Shown here in pieces: positions 44,307 to 51,587 of a stretch of 64,000 nt of DNA. The translations under genes were made by a program, and so were the position numbers. The notes under the pieces were generated by a model. It made no database searches. It saw only the letters and a program-made list of their open reading frames with translations, and was not told the origin of the DNA. The first letter of the stretch is position 1, and each line of letters starts with the position of its first letter. This stretch comes from an uncultured Neglectibacter sp. (GTDB lineage: Bacteria; Bacillota; Clostridia; Oscillospirales; Acutalibacteraceae): NCBI GenBank assembly GCA_904419785.1, contig CAJFSY010000005.1, forward strand, positions 1 through 64,000, written 5' to 3'.

Positions 44307-45314
44307 ATGGCTAATGACGTCATGTTTGAAGGCAAAGAAAGAAGAATGCCGAAGATCGAGAAATGCCTGGCCGAATACGGCATCGGCAGCCTGGAAGAGG
44401 CCCGGGAGCTTTGCAACAGCAAAGGTTTCGATCCTTATGATATCGTCAAGGGCGTGCAGCCCATCGCTTTTGAGAACGCCGGCTGGGCTTATACCCTGGG
44501 CTGCGCTGTGGCTATCAAAAAGGGCGTAAAGACTGCTGCTGAGGCTGCTGAAGCCATTGGTATCGGCCTGGAAGCTTTCTGCGTGCCCGGTTCTGTGGCT
44601 GAGCAGCGCAACGTGGGCTTGGGCCATGGCAATCTGGGCGCTATGCTGCTTCGGGACGAGACCAAGTGCTTCGCGTTCTTGGCTGGTCACGAGTCTTTCG
44701 CTGCCGCTGAAGGCGCTATCGGCATTGCCAAGACCGCTAACCGCGCCCGCAAAGAGCCCCTGCGCATCATTCTGAACGGCTTGGGCAAGGACGCTGCTTA
44801 TATTATCTCTCGTATCAACGGCTTTACCTATGTAAAGACTGATTATGATTTCTTCACCGGTGAGCTGAAGGTTGTGGAGACCAAGGCTTTCTCCGACGGC
44901 GAGCGCGCTGCTGTTAAGTGCTATGGCGCCAACGACGTTCTGGAAGGCGTGGCTATCATGCGTGCTGAGGGTGTGGACGTTTCCATCACCGGTAACTCCA
45001 CCAACCCCACTCGTTTCCAGCACCTGGTTGCCGGCACCTACAAGAAGTGGGCTCTGGAGAATGGCAAGAAGTACTTCTCCGTGGCTTCCGGCGGCGGCAC
45101 CGGCCGTACCCTGCATCCCGACAACATGGCTGCCGGCCCCGCTTCCTATGGCTTGACCGACTCCATGGGCCGTATGCATGGCGACGCTCAGTTCGCTGGC
45201 TCTTCTTCCGTGCCTGCTCACGTGGAGATGATGGGCTTGATGGGCATGGGCAACAACCCCATGGTAGGCGCTACTGTGGCTTGCGCTGTTGCTGTGTATG
45301 AAGGCACCAAATAA
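44307..45314 (+). CDS. GGGtGRT protein, conserved protein of unknown function
   Basis: 335 residues, recognised by its motif GGGTGRTLHPDNMAAG, with GGGTGRT at residues 262-268. Other conserved-looking segments are GWAYTLGCAVAIKKG near residue 50, the His-rich GLGHGNLGAML near 108, and a glycine/methionine-rich C-terminus (EMMGLMGMGNNPMVGAT). No catalytic family is evident, and no function is assigned here. It is preceded by AAGGAGGAC. Codon use is extremely biased (GCT, GGC, CTG), as for ribosomal-protein genes, so the product is probably abundant. It appears to be an obligate pair with the NifU-like protein. Confidence 0.85.
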   Translation: MANDVMFEGKERRMPKIEKCLAEYGIGSLEEARELCNSKGFDPYDIVKGVQPIAFENAGWAYTLGCAVAIKKGVKTAAEAAEAIGIGLEAFCVPGSVAEQRNVGLGHGNLGAMLLRDETKCFAFLAGHESFAAAEGAIGIAKTANRARKEPLRIILNGLGKDAAYIISRINGFTYVKTDYDFFTGELKVVETKAFSDGERAAVKCYGANDVLEGVAIMRAEGVDVSITGNSTNPTRFQHLVAGTYKKWALENGKKYFSVASGGGTGRTLHPDNMAAGPASYGLTDSMGRMHGDAQFAGSSSVPAHVEMMGLMGMGNNPMVGATVACAVAVYEGTK

Positions 45315-45344
45315 AAAATCCTTTTGGTTTCATAATTAAACAGG

Positions 45345-45373
45345 AAAGCGGCTCCTACGGGGGCCGCTTTTTG
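45345..45373 (+). terminator. Terminator after the GGGtGRT gene
   Basis: AAAGCGGC-TCC pairs with GG-GCCGCTTT, followed by TTGTGTT. Confidence 0.8.
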
Positions 45374-45461
45374 TGTTGACTTTAAGTTTTTGTGCTGGTA
45401 TTCTTAAGATTAGGGAATATGGAGTGGATGTTTTGGACTGTTGGGGAAAGGGGGATGCCCG

Positions 45462-45962
45462 TTGGAGCGTGAAAAGAACTGTTGCTTTACCGGTCATCGA
45501 CGCATTCCCGAGTCAGATGGGCTTTGGATACGTCGCAGACTCCGGGAAGAAATCTTGTCTTTGGCGGAAAAAGGGGTGACCGGCTTCTTGACTGGTGGGG
45601 CGCTGGGGTTCGATACTATGGCAGCGCAAGAGGTAGTGCGTATCCGGGCCATGGGGCTTCCAACTCTGCGGCTGACATTGGTGCTTCCTTATGTGGGGCA
45701 GGAGTCCCAGTGGAGTGAACGGGACGCTTCTGTGTACCGTGGGCTGCTGCGTCAAGCGGACCAGGTGGTTTATATGGGGCAGGAGTATCGAAAAGGGTGC
45801 ATGTTCCAGCGCAACCGCTATCTGGTGGATCACAGCGCGTATTGTATCTGTTATCAAGTCAAGGACCGGGGTGGTACTGCTTATACTTCGCGGTATGCTC
45901 AAGAGCAAGGGTTGTGTGTGCGGAATTTGGCAGAAGTTACTTTTCGGAAGGAGCAAGATTGA
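45462..45962 (+). CDS. SLOG-family protein (DUF1273/YpsA-like)
   Basis: 166 residues from a TTG eight bases after GGGGGA, placing the start just before the conserved CCFTGHRRIP. The SLOG nucleotide-binding pattern is visible as FTGHR near the start and GFLTGGALGFDTMAA near residue 41. YpsA relatives influence cell division in Firmicutes, and SLOG domains bind nucleotide-derived ligands. Longer upstream starts were rejected because the extra residues are not conserved. Monocistronic. Confidence 0.82.
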   Translation: MEREKNCCFTGHRRIPESDGLWIRRRLREEILSLAEKGVTGFLTGGALGFDTMAAQEVVRIRAMGLPTLRLTLVLPYVGQESQWSERDASVYRGLLRQADQVVYMGQEYRKGCMFQRNRYLVDHSAYCICYQVKDRGGTAYTSRYAQEQGLCVRNLAEVTFRKEQD

Positions 45963-46037
45963 CAGAGTATCCGTAAAGATGTTTTACGCGCCGCTGTCCA
46001 ATGGAGTGCCAAACTTTTTTGAGGTTTTAACCATTTA

Positions 46038-46091
46038 GAAAACAGGTTTTGTGGAACGGAAAAGATCGCTCGTTCTGCAAAGCCTGTTTTT
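46038..46091 (+). terminator. Long imperfect hairpin terminator
   Basis: A 19-bp stem with wobbles pairs AAACAGGTTTTG-TG-GAACG with CGTTC-TG-CAAAGCCTGTTT, ending in TTTTT. It ends the SLOG transcript. The rest of 45963-46383 holds an AT-rich stretch, the next promoter and a leader. Confidence 0.72.
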
Positions 46092-46251
46092 GCATGTGAA
46101 GCTTTAATGTGATGGTGTGCTAGAGGAAATGCAACTTTTTTTCGCTTGCAGTGCAAAAAACAAAGTGTTTACCGGTGGGAAACGGTTGAAATGAAGAAAA
46201 AATGAAATTTTTCATTTTGGAAAAATATTTTGTAAAAATCGCATAAATATG

Positions 46252-46280
46252 TTGAAAATAAAGCAAAGATGTGATAATAT
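46252..46280 (+). promoter_or_regulatory. Promoter of the 63-residue orphan gene
   Basis: TTGAAA (46252-46257), 17-bp spacer, TAATAT (46275-46280). It gives a leader of about 95 bases before the start codon. Confidence 0.65.
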
Positions 46281-46383
46281 ATATATGGTCGAGAGAGGTC
46301 GGAGGGTGACTCTGGTAGAAGAGTGTCTCTCACTGGAAAACAAATTTAACCATTCTTGCTTTGCGGAAGAAAGGAAGATTTAT

Positions 46384-46575
46384 ATGTTCAATTTTGTCGA
46401 GCAGCCTGTTGCAGTCCGGGATTATGATTACGCTTTGTTGAATAAGCGGCCTACTCCCATGATGGTACAAGGTGGTATCCAACCTGTGGAATTGTTCCAA
46501 GAGGATATCCGTACTTTGGAGCGTCCCCAGTCTTTGCTGGGCTCTGTGTTTAGCTTTCGTAAGCGCAAGGGCTGA
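46384..46575 (+). CDS. 63-residue protein of unknown function
   Basis: Small protein starting MFNFVEQPVAVRDYDYALL after GGAAGAAAGGAAGATTTAT. It has no membrane segment or Cys; an acidic and aromatic N-terminal half (YDYALLNKRPTPMM) is followed by a basic end (FSFRKRKG). The frame is open further upstream to 46249, but no start there has a site. Support: good promoter, clear Shine-Dalgarno, and a terminator right after. The 100-base leader carries a small hairpin (ACTCT-GGTAGA-AGAGT). It faces sigE, and no homologue is recognised. Confidence 0.65.
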   Translation: MFNFVEQPVAVRDYDYALLNKRPTPMMVQGGIQPVELFQEDIRTLERPQSLLGSVFSFRKRKG

Positions 46576-46615
46576 TTAACTCCCTCCTCCAGTCCTTGAA
46601 AATTCTCCTTCTGAA

Positions 46616-46653
46616 GAAGCCTCTTCCTTGGTGTGATGGAAGAGGCTCCTTTT
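46616..46653 (+). terminator. Terminator after the orphan gene
   Basis: AGCCTCTTCC pairs with GGAAGAGGCT, then CCTTTT. Confidence 0.75.
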
Positions 46654-46656
46654 ATG

Positions 46657-46700
46657 CCAACAGCCCTGCCTGATATGCTGAAACCAGGCAGGGCTGTTGG
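46657..46700. repeat. Perfect 16-bp inverted repeat between convergent genes
   Basis: CCAACAGCCCTGCCTG (46657-46672) and CAGGCAGGGCTGTTGG (46685-46700) with a 12-base loop and no T run on either side. It is a transcription barrier, RNA processing hairpin, or small repeat element at the 3' end of sigE. Confidence 0.75.
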
Positions 46701-46742
46701 TATAGATGTGAGATCAGAATGAGGGGCTGCTGAGGGGAAAGC

Positions 46743-47456
46743 TTATCCTGCTTTTTCCAAATCACGCCGCAGCCGGTGTATGATACGTTTTTCTAAACGG
46801 GAAATGTATGATTGGGAGATGCCCAACTGGTCGGCCACTTCTTTTTGCGTGTGCTCTTTGGAAGAACCCAGCCCAAAGCGCAGGACCATGATCTTTTTTT
46901 CTCGGGGAGAAAGCCGGTCTACTGCTTTGCGCAGCATGGTCTTTTCCGCTTCTTGTTCAATATCCTGATTGACAGTGTCCGGGTCACTTCCTAACAGGTC
47001 AGATAGAAGCAGCTCGTTGCCGTCCCAGTCTACATTCAAAGGGTCGTCAATGGAGACCTCGTGGCGCAGCTGGGAGCTTTTTCGCAGGTGCATCAGAATC
47101 TCGTTTTCAATACACCGGGAAGCGTAGGTGGCCAGCTTGATGTTGCGTTCTACTTGGAACGTGTTGACTGCTTTGATGAGCCCAATGGTGCCGATGGAGA
47201 TCAAGTCCTCTACATTGGCCCCAGGGCTTTCAAACTTTTTGGCGATGTAAACTACCAGCCGCAGATTGTGTGTGATCAAGGGTTCTCTAGCGCCCGGTAC
47301 ACCGTTGCGGATGTTTTCCAGAACTTGGGCTTCCTGTTCTTTGGTGAGAGGCGGAGGAAGGGTTTCGGGGCCGTTGATGTAGTGACATTCCCGCACCTCT
47401 TGCGGGATAAGGCGGGCGAAAAGCTGGGAGAAAAATCGGCGGATGGAATGGAACAT
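46743..47456 (-). CDS. sigE: RNA polymerase sporulation sigma factor SigE (pro-form)
   Basis: 237 residues. All sigma-70 regions are present: region 2 with [12 protein letters not shown] and [14 protein letters not shown], and region 4 with [15 protein letters not shown] and [16 protein letters not shown]. The first 27 or so residues ([21 protein letters not shown]) are an amphipathic pro-sequence, and the segment [14 protein letters not shown] follows where cleavage is expected, as in Bacillus pro-sigma-E. The mature factor drives early mother-cell gene expression during spore formation. It lies 30 bases downstream of its protease gene. sigG, often third in this cluster, is not adjacent. Confidence 0.97.
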   Translation of the reverse strand: MFHSIRRFFSQLFARLIPQEVRECHYINGPETLPPPLTKEQEAQVLENIRNGVPGAREPLITHNLRLVVYIAKKFESPGANVEDLISIGTIGLIKAVNTFQVERNIKLATYASRCIENEILMHLRKSSQLRHEVSIDDPLNVDWDGNELLLSDLLGSDPDTVNQDIEQEAEKTMLRKAVDRLSPREKKIMVLRFGLGSSKEHTQKEVADQLGISQSYISRLEKRIIHRLRRDLEKAG

Positions 47457-47486
47457 GAAAAGACCTCCTTCGTTAAAAAGTGTAGT

Positions 47487-48338
47487 TTAGTGCATGGGGG
47501 AAAGCTCTGGGAATTGGTCGGGCCCATACAGGGCTTGAAACTCCCCAGAGGGGAATTGATGATCCCAAAGAGCGACGTAACAGCGCAGAGGAGTGCCTTC
47601 CGGCAAACGGCAGACTTTTTGGGGACGGAAAGCAGGGAGGACCCCTGCGCCCCCCACGCTTTCAAAGGGGACTAAGCGCAGTCCTTCCAGCGAGGCGGTG
47701 TCTTTCTGACGCAAGGATTCTTCTATGCCGGGAGGCGCCAAGTCCTTTAAAGCGGATGCTTGGCAGACGATCACCGGTAGTCCGGAAAAAGGTTCCCGCA
47801 GGACACAGCCAGTGTCCGCTTTTGCCCAAAGAGTAACAGTTTTCCCATCCTGCAAGATGGACAGCCGGCATACCCTTTGCGCCAGATCTTCCCGGTGAAA
47901 TAGTTTTTGAAACAGCCAAAAGACCAGATACGCTCCTCCGGTGAAGAGGAACAGCAACAAAGGGGAGAGCCCGAAATAAACTGCGTGGCCTACCACGGCT
48001 ACCTGATATGGCGTAGCCCAGCGGATGAGAAACAGGAAAAATCCTGCCAAAAGCAGTGAGAACGCCCAGAAGCACAAGGATGCTTTTATAAATCCCCGGG
48101 GAGTGAGAGGGCAAAAAGCGGCAGCGGTAGTCAGCATAGCGGAAACAGCTCCCCATACCATGGAGACCCACCAAGGCTGGGGCAGCAAGCAGACCAAAGC
48201 GCAAAGGGCTCCCACCAGGGCTCCTAAAATCAAACGCCAGTTTTTTCCACGAAGATGTAGGGTGCGGTTGGTGCACCACAAAAGAAAGAAGTCAACATAC
48301 AGGTTGACGATTACCAATACGTCCCCATAGATCGTCAT
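47487..48338 (-). CDS. spoIIGA: Sigma-E processing peptidase SpoIIGA
   Basis: 283 residues from the second of two close ATGs, six bases after GGGGG. Five membrane segments occupy the first 150 residues; the soluble C-terminal half has the aspartic-protease motif AKADTGC with Asp at about 175. The protein is activated by a forespore signal (SpoIIR) and cleaves pro-sigma-E in the mother cell. Adjacency to sigE confirms the identity despite the low conservation of the family. Confidence 0.94.
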   Translation of the reverse strand: MTIYGDVLVIVNLYVDFFLLWCTNRTLHLRGKNWRLILGALVGALCALVCLLPQPWWVSMVWGAVSAMLTTAAAFCPLTPRGFIKASLCFWAFSLLLAGFFLFLIRWATPYQVAVVGHAVYFGLSPLLLFLFTGGAYLVFWLFQKLFHREDLAQRVCRLSILQDGKTVTLWAKADTGCVLREPFSGLPVIVCQASALKDLAPPGIEESLRQKDTASLEGLRLVPFESVGGAGVLPAFRPQKVCRLPEGTPLRCYVALWDHQFPSGEFQALYGPDQFPELSPMH

Positions 48339-48361
48339 AACCATCCCCCGTTTCTTTGCTT

Positions 48362-48395
48362 ATTATAAAATTGCCTGCCGGAATGTCCTGTCGCT
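48362..48395 (-). promoter_or_regulatory. Possible spoIIG promoter with a weak Spo0A-like box
   Basis: A TATAAT on the minus strand (48362-48367) lies about 25 bases before spoIIGA. TGTCGCT (48389-48395, plus strand) matches part of the Spo0A box TGTCGAA. No sigma-A -35 is obvious at 17 bp, consistent with but not proof of a Spo0A-activated promoter. Confidence 0.35.
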
Positions 48396-48473
48396 TTGTG
48401 GCAAGCTTTAAGAAAAGAATTTTTCCTCAGGTGCAAGAAAATTATTTAAAATAATAGAAGTTATCGTTTTGTG

Positions 48474-48502
48474 TTGCGTTTCTGAGAGAAAAGGGGTAAA
48501 AT
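48474..48502 (+). promoter_or_regulatory. Promoter of ldh
   Basis: TTGCGT (48474-48479), 17-bp spacer, TAAAAT (48497-48502), giving a leader of about 90 bases. Confidence 0.6.
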
Positions 48503-48599
48503 AGAATTGCTTTCAAAAGAGAACCTTTGGAAGAGAAAAATTGGGTTCAGCCGGGCAAAGCCCGTGTTTGTGAGTATATATAAAGGAGTGTGAACGAAA

Positions 48600-49550
48600 A
48601 TGATCTTGAATAAGCGGAAAATCGTCTTGGTAGGTACCGGCATGGTAGGCATGAGTTTTGCGTATTCCGTCTTGAACCAGGCGGTCTGCGACGAACTGGT
48701 GCTGGTGGATATCGACAAGCGCCGGGCGGAAGGTGAGGCTATGGATTTGAACCATGGCGTGGCCTTTGCCAGCTCCAGCATGAAGATTTACGCTGGGGAA
48801 TACAGCGACTGCGCAGACGCGGATATTGTTGTGATCTGCGCCGGAGTCAGCCAGAAGCCGGGAGAATCCAGGCTGGATTTGCTTAAGCGGAACGCTTCGG
48901 TGTTCCAGTCTATTATTGGGCCTATCACCCATTCAGGTTTTTCGGGCATCTTCCTGGTAGCTACTAACCCCGTGGATATCATGACCCGGGTGACATATGA
49001 GCTTTCAGGATTCAACTCCAACCGTGTGTTTGGCACAGGCACCACGCTGGACACAGCCCGTCTGCGGTATCTGCTGGGCGAATATTTCTCGGTAGACCCC
49101 AGAAATATGCACGCTTATGTTATCGGCGAGCATGGCGACAGCGAGTTTGTACCTTGGAGCCAGGCGATGCTGGCTACCAAATCGGTGATTGAGATTTGCG
49201 AGCAGTCCGGCGGGAAGTTCTGCCTGGAAGAAATGCAGAAGATCAGCACCGAAGTGCGGGACGCTGCCCAGAAGATCATTGAGGCCAAGAAAGCCACGTA
49301 TTATGGAATCGGCATGTCCCTGGTGCGGATTGTCCGCGCAGTGCTCTCCAACGAAAACAGTGTTTTGACGGTGTCCGCCCGGCTTCGTGGAGAATATGGC
49401 CAGCGGGATATATACGCCGGTGTGCCTTGCATTGTGAACCGCAATGGCGTGGACCGTGTGCTGGAACTCTCCTTGACAGATGAGGAAAAGGAAAAGTTCC
49501 AAAATTCCTGCGCTATCCTTCAAGAAAGCTATCAAGGCTTGGAACTGTAA
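48600..49550 (+). CDS. ldh: L-lactate dehydrogenase
   Basis: 316 residues. NADH-dependent reduction of pyruvate to L-lactate, a fermentation end step. The Rossmann motif VLVGTGMVGMSFAYS is at residues 9-23, the substrate Arg lies in GTTLDTARLRYLLGE, and the catalytic His in GEHGDSEFVPWS (near residue 178). AAAGGAGTG precedes ATG. It is monocistronic and followed by two hairpins. Confidence 0.95.
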   Translation: MILNKRKIVLVGTGMVGMSFAYSVLNQAVCDELVLVDIDKRRAEGEAMDLNHGVAFASSSMKIYAGEYSDCADADIVVICAGVSQKPGESRLDLLKRNASVFQSIIGPITHSGFSGIFLVATNPVDIMTRVTYELSGFNSNRVFGTGTTLDTARLRYLLGEYFSVDPRNMHAYVIGEHGDSEFVPWSQAMLATKSVIEICEQSGGKFCLEEMQKISTEVRDAAQKIIEAKKATYYGIGMSLVRIVRAVLSNENSVLTVSARLRGEYGQRDIYAGVPCIVNRNGVDRVLELSLTDEEKEKFQNSCAILQESYQGLEL

Positions 49551-49551
49551 C

Positions 49552-49634
49552 CTTGCTATTTGGAAAAATAGCAAGGTACGAAAATCGATTTTAAGTTAAA
49601 AAAACCAGGGCCGGAATTTCCAGTCCTGGTTTTA
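49552..49634 (+). terminator. Two hairpins after ldh
   Basis: First CCTTGCTATTT / AAAATAGCAAGG (49552-49577), lacking a T run. Second AAAACCAGG / CCTGGTTTT (49601-49633), an intrinsic terminator usable from both strands (convergent with the aldolase gene). Confidence 0.75.
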
Positions 49635-49736
49635 AATTATTTTAAACAAAAAATGCCATGTTCTAGTTTTAGAGAGAAATACAACGTTTTCCGTCTTGTT
49701 ACTCCAAAGGAGATTTCAGGTTCTTATAGGGATATT

Positions 49737-50789
49737 TTAGAGATTGTTTTCTCCCAGTTTCTGGATAGTTTGGATGAGCTGTTTCGCGGCTTCTTCACGG
49801 GTAGCCCAGCTGGTACACAGGCGGATGGCAGTGTGGTCTTGGTCTACTTTGGCCCAAGTGGAATACGTAAAATCTTTTCCCAGCTCTTTCAGCAAGCTGT
49901 TAGGGAAGATGGGGAATTGCTGGTTGGTGGAGGACTCGGCAAAAAAGCGGAACCCGGCCGTTTTGCAGGCTTCGGCAATGCGGTAAGCCAATTCGTTGGC
50001 GGCGCGGCAGATATCATAGTAGAGGCCGTCCTCAAATAAAGTGAGGAACTGGATGCCCAATAACCGTCCTTTTGCCAGCATGCCTCCGTTTTGTTTGATG
50101 GAATAGCGAAAATCGGGTTTCAGCTCTGGGTTGGCGATCACTACAGCTTCGCCAAACAAAGCGCCGCATTTGGTGCCGCCAATGTAAAACACATCGCAAA
50201 GGCGGGCCAAGTCGGACATGGATACATCGCTGCCCCGGGCGGTCAAAGCGTATCCCAGCCGGGCGCCGTCCAGAAATAGATATAAACCGTTGGCTTTGCA
50301 GGCGCGGCTTATAGATTCCAGTTCGGGAAGGGTGTAAAGGGCGCCGTTTTCTGTGGGATGGGAAATGTACACCATCTTGGGCTGGACTTGATGCTCGTGG
50401 GTTTCATCTTCCCAGTGCGCTTTAACGGTTTCTTCGATCTGCGCGGCGGTCAGTTTGCCTTCCGGGCCGCAGGGCAGTGCCAGAACTTTATGGCCGGTGG
50501 CTTCTACCGCGCCGGTCTCATGGGCGTTGATGTGGCCGGTCATAGCGGAGATCACTCCCTGGTGGGGCCGCAGAGCGGAACGGATCACCGTGAAGTTGGC
50601 TTGGGTGCCGCCAACCAAAAAGTGAACGTCCACATCTTCCCGCTCGCATTCCTGCCGGATCAGGGCACGGGCCTGTTCACAGTAGGCATCCTCGCCGTAA
50701 CCCACGGTTTGTTCCAGGTTTGTTTCCATCATTCGTTCTAAAATGTGGGGATGAGCGCCTTCAGTGTAATCACAGTTGAAATAAAACAT
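49737..50789 (-). CDS. Low-specificity L-threonine aldolase-type PLP enzyme
   Basis: 350 residues. Fold-type I PLP enzyme of the beta-eliminating lyase group: HFLVGGTQANFTVI near residue 60, HINAHETGAVEATG, FLDGARLGYAL, and the PLP Lys in FYIGGTKCGALFGEA. It splits threonine or allo-threonine to glycine and acetaldehyde. The ATG preceded by TTGGAGGGACACC is chosen; an upstream in-frame start adds seven residues. Confidence 0.9.
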   Translation of the reverse strand: MFYFNCDYTEGAHPHILERMMETNLEQTVGYGEDAYCEQARALIRQECEREDVDVHFLVGGTQANFTVIRSALRPHQGVISAMTGHINAHETGAVEATGHKVLALPCGPEGKLTAAQIEETVKAHWEDETHEHQVQPKMVYISHPTENGALYTLPELESISRACKANGLYLFLDGARLGYALTARGSDVSMSDLARLCDVFYIGGTKCGALFGEAVVIANPELKPDFRYSIKQNGGMLAKGRLLGIQFLTLFEDGLYYDICRAANELAYRIAEACKTAGFRFFAESSTNQQFPIFPNSLLKELGKDFTYSTWAKVDQDHTAIRLCTSWATREEAAKQLIQTIQKLGENNL

Positions 50790-51006
50790 GGTGTCCCTCC
50801 AAAATTCCAAATAGCATGGGCTGCATTCTATACTCTCGAGCCTTTGTTGCTTCAGGGTGTTCTGTGCCGCGCAGACAGCTTTGCTGTAAACCAGAAAAAC
50901 GCCCTGCTGATCGGCGGTTCAAGCCGGTTGTTATTATAACATCCTTAAGGGAAAATGTAAATTGGTGGAAAAGCGCAGAACAGGGCAGATTTTTTCCCTG
51001 GGACCG

Positions 51007-51035
51007 TTGACAAACTGCCGGAAATCGTGTATAAT
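51007..51035 (+). promoter_or_regulatory. Consensus promoter of the ylxM-ffh operon
   Basis: TTGACA (51007-51012), 17-bp spacer, TATAAT (51030-51035). The leader then forms a small hairpin, CTGTAAAG / CTTTACAG. In the rest of the 50790-51141 interval nothing else was recognised. Confidence 0.85.
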
Positions 51036-51141
51036 CCTAAATGCTGTAAAGAAAACCGCTTTACAGATTTGGTCAGAACGAAGGCTTCTCCGGCTGGCCC
51101 AAGTGAAAATGTGTGGGAAAGCACTAAGGAGGGATGCGGCG

Positions 51142-51510
51142 ATGGCGAAAGATTTGCGGATTAGTTTTCTGCTGGATTTTTACGGGGATATGCTTACCGA
51201 AACTCAGCGGGAAGTAGTGGATGCTTATTATAATGAGGACTTGTCTTTGGCGGAGATCGCCGCGGACCGTGACATTACCCGCCAAGGTGTGCGGGATGCC
51301 ATCAAGCGGGCGGAGCAACAGCTTTTGGATATGGAGGAGCGTTTGGGCCTTGCTCGTCGTTTTCAGGATATCCAAAACATCCTCACGCTGATCTGCGACT
51401 GCGCTTTGACCATACAGGATTTAAACGAGCAGAACGGCGGAATACAGGGCATTGACGAAAATGTTTCCAAGATTTTAAAGTGTGCCCAAGAAATCGCCGT
51501 GGAAGCGTGA
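51142..51510 (+). CDS. ylxM: YlxM-family helix-turn-helix protein (UPF0122)
   Basis: 122 residues. A sigma-region-4-like helix-turn-helix is visible: LTETQREVVDAYYNEDLSLAEIA, then DITRQGVRDAIKRAEQQL. The protein is encoded just before ffh across Firmicutes and is thought to modulate the SRP pathway. The ATG after AAGGAGGGATGC is used. Confidence 0.9.
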   Translation: MAKDLRISFLLDFYGDMLTETQREVVDAYYNEDLSLAEIAADRDITRQGVRDAIKRAEQQLLDMEERLGLARRFQDIQNILTLICDCALTIQDLNEQNGGIQGIDENVSKILKCAQEIAVEA

Positions 51511-51587
51511 AGCGGCAGCGAACAGACAGGAAAAACGCCCGTGGCGGGCGGATCGAGATATTCCATTGATTTCAGGAGGGGAAGCCG

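Noticed and set aside
43506-45221. 571-codon open frame on the minus strand opposite the NifU-like/GGGtGRT genes
   Set aside because: It is a shadow of strongly biased, low-stop codon use in the real genes; it has no ribosome site or family motif, and the plus-strand genes carry conserved motifs.
46657-46700. 16-bp inverted repeat as an insertion-sequence end
   Set aside because: No transposase and no target duplication; the two arms are joined by only 12 bases, so it is a hairpin rather than element termini.
50790-51141. Search for an SRP RNA (ffs) gene near ffh
   Set aside because: The region has only the ylxM promoter and a short hairpin; the SRP RNA core motif was not found.
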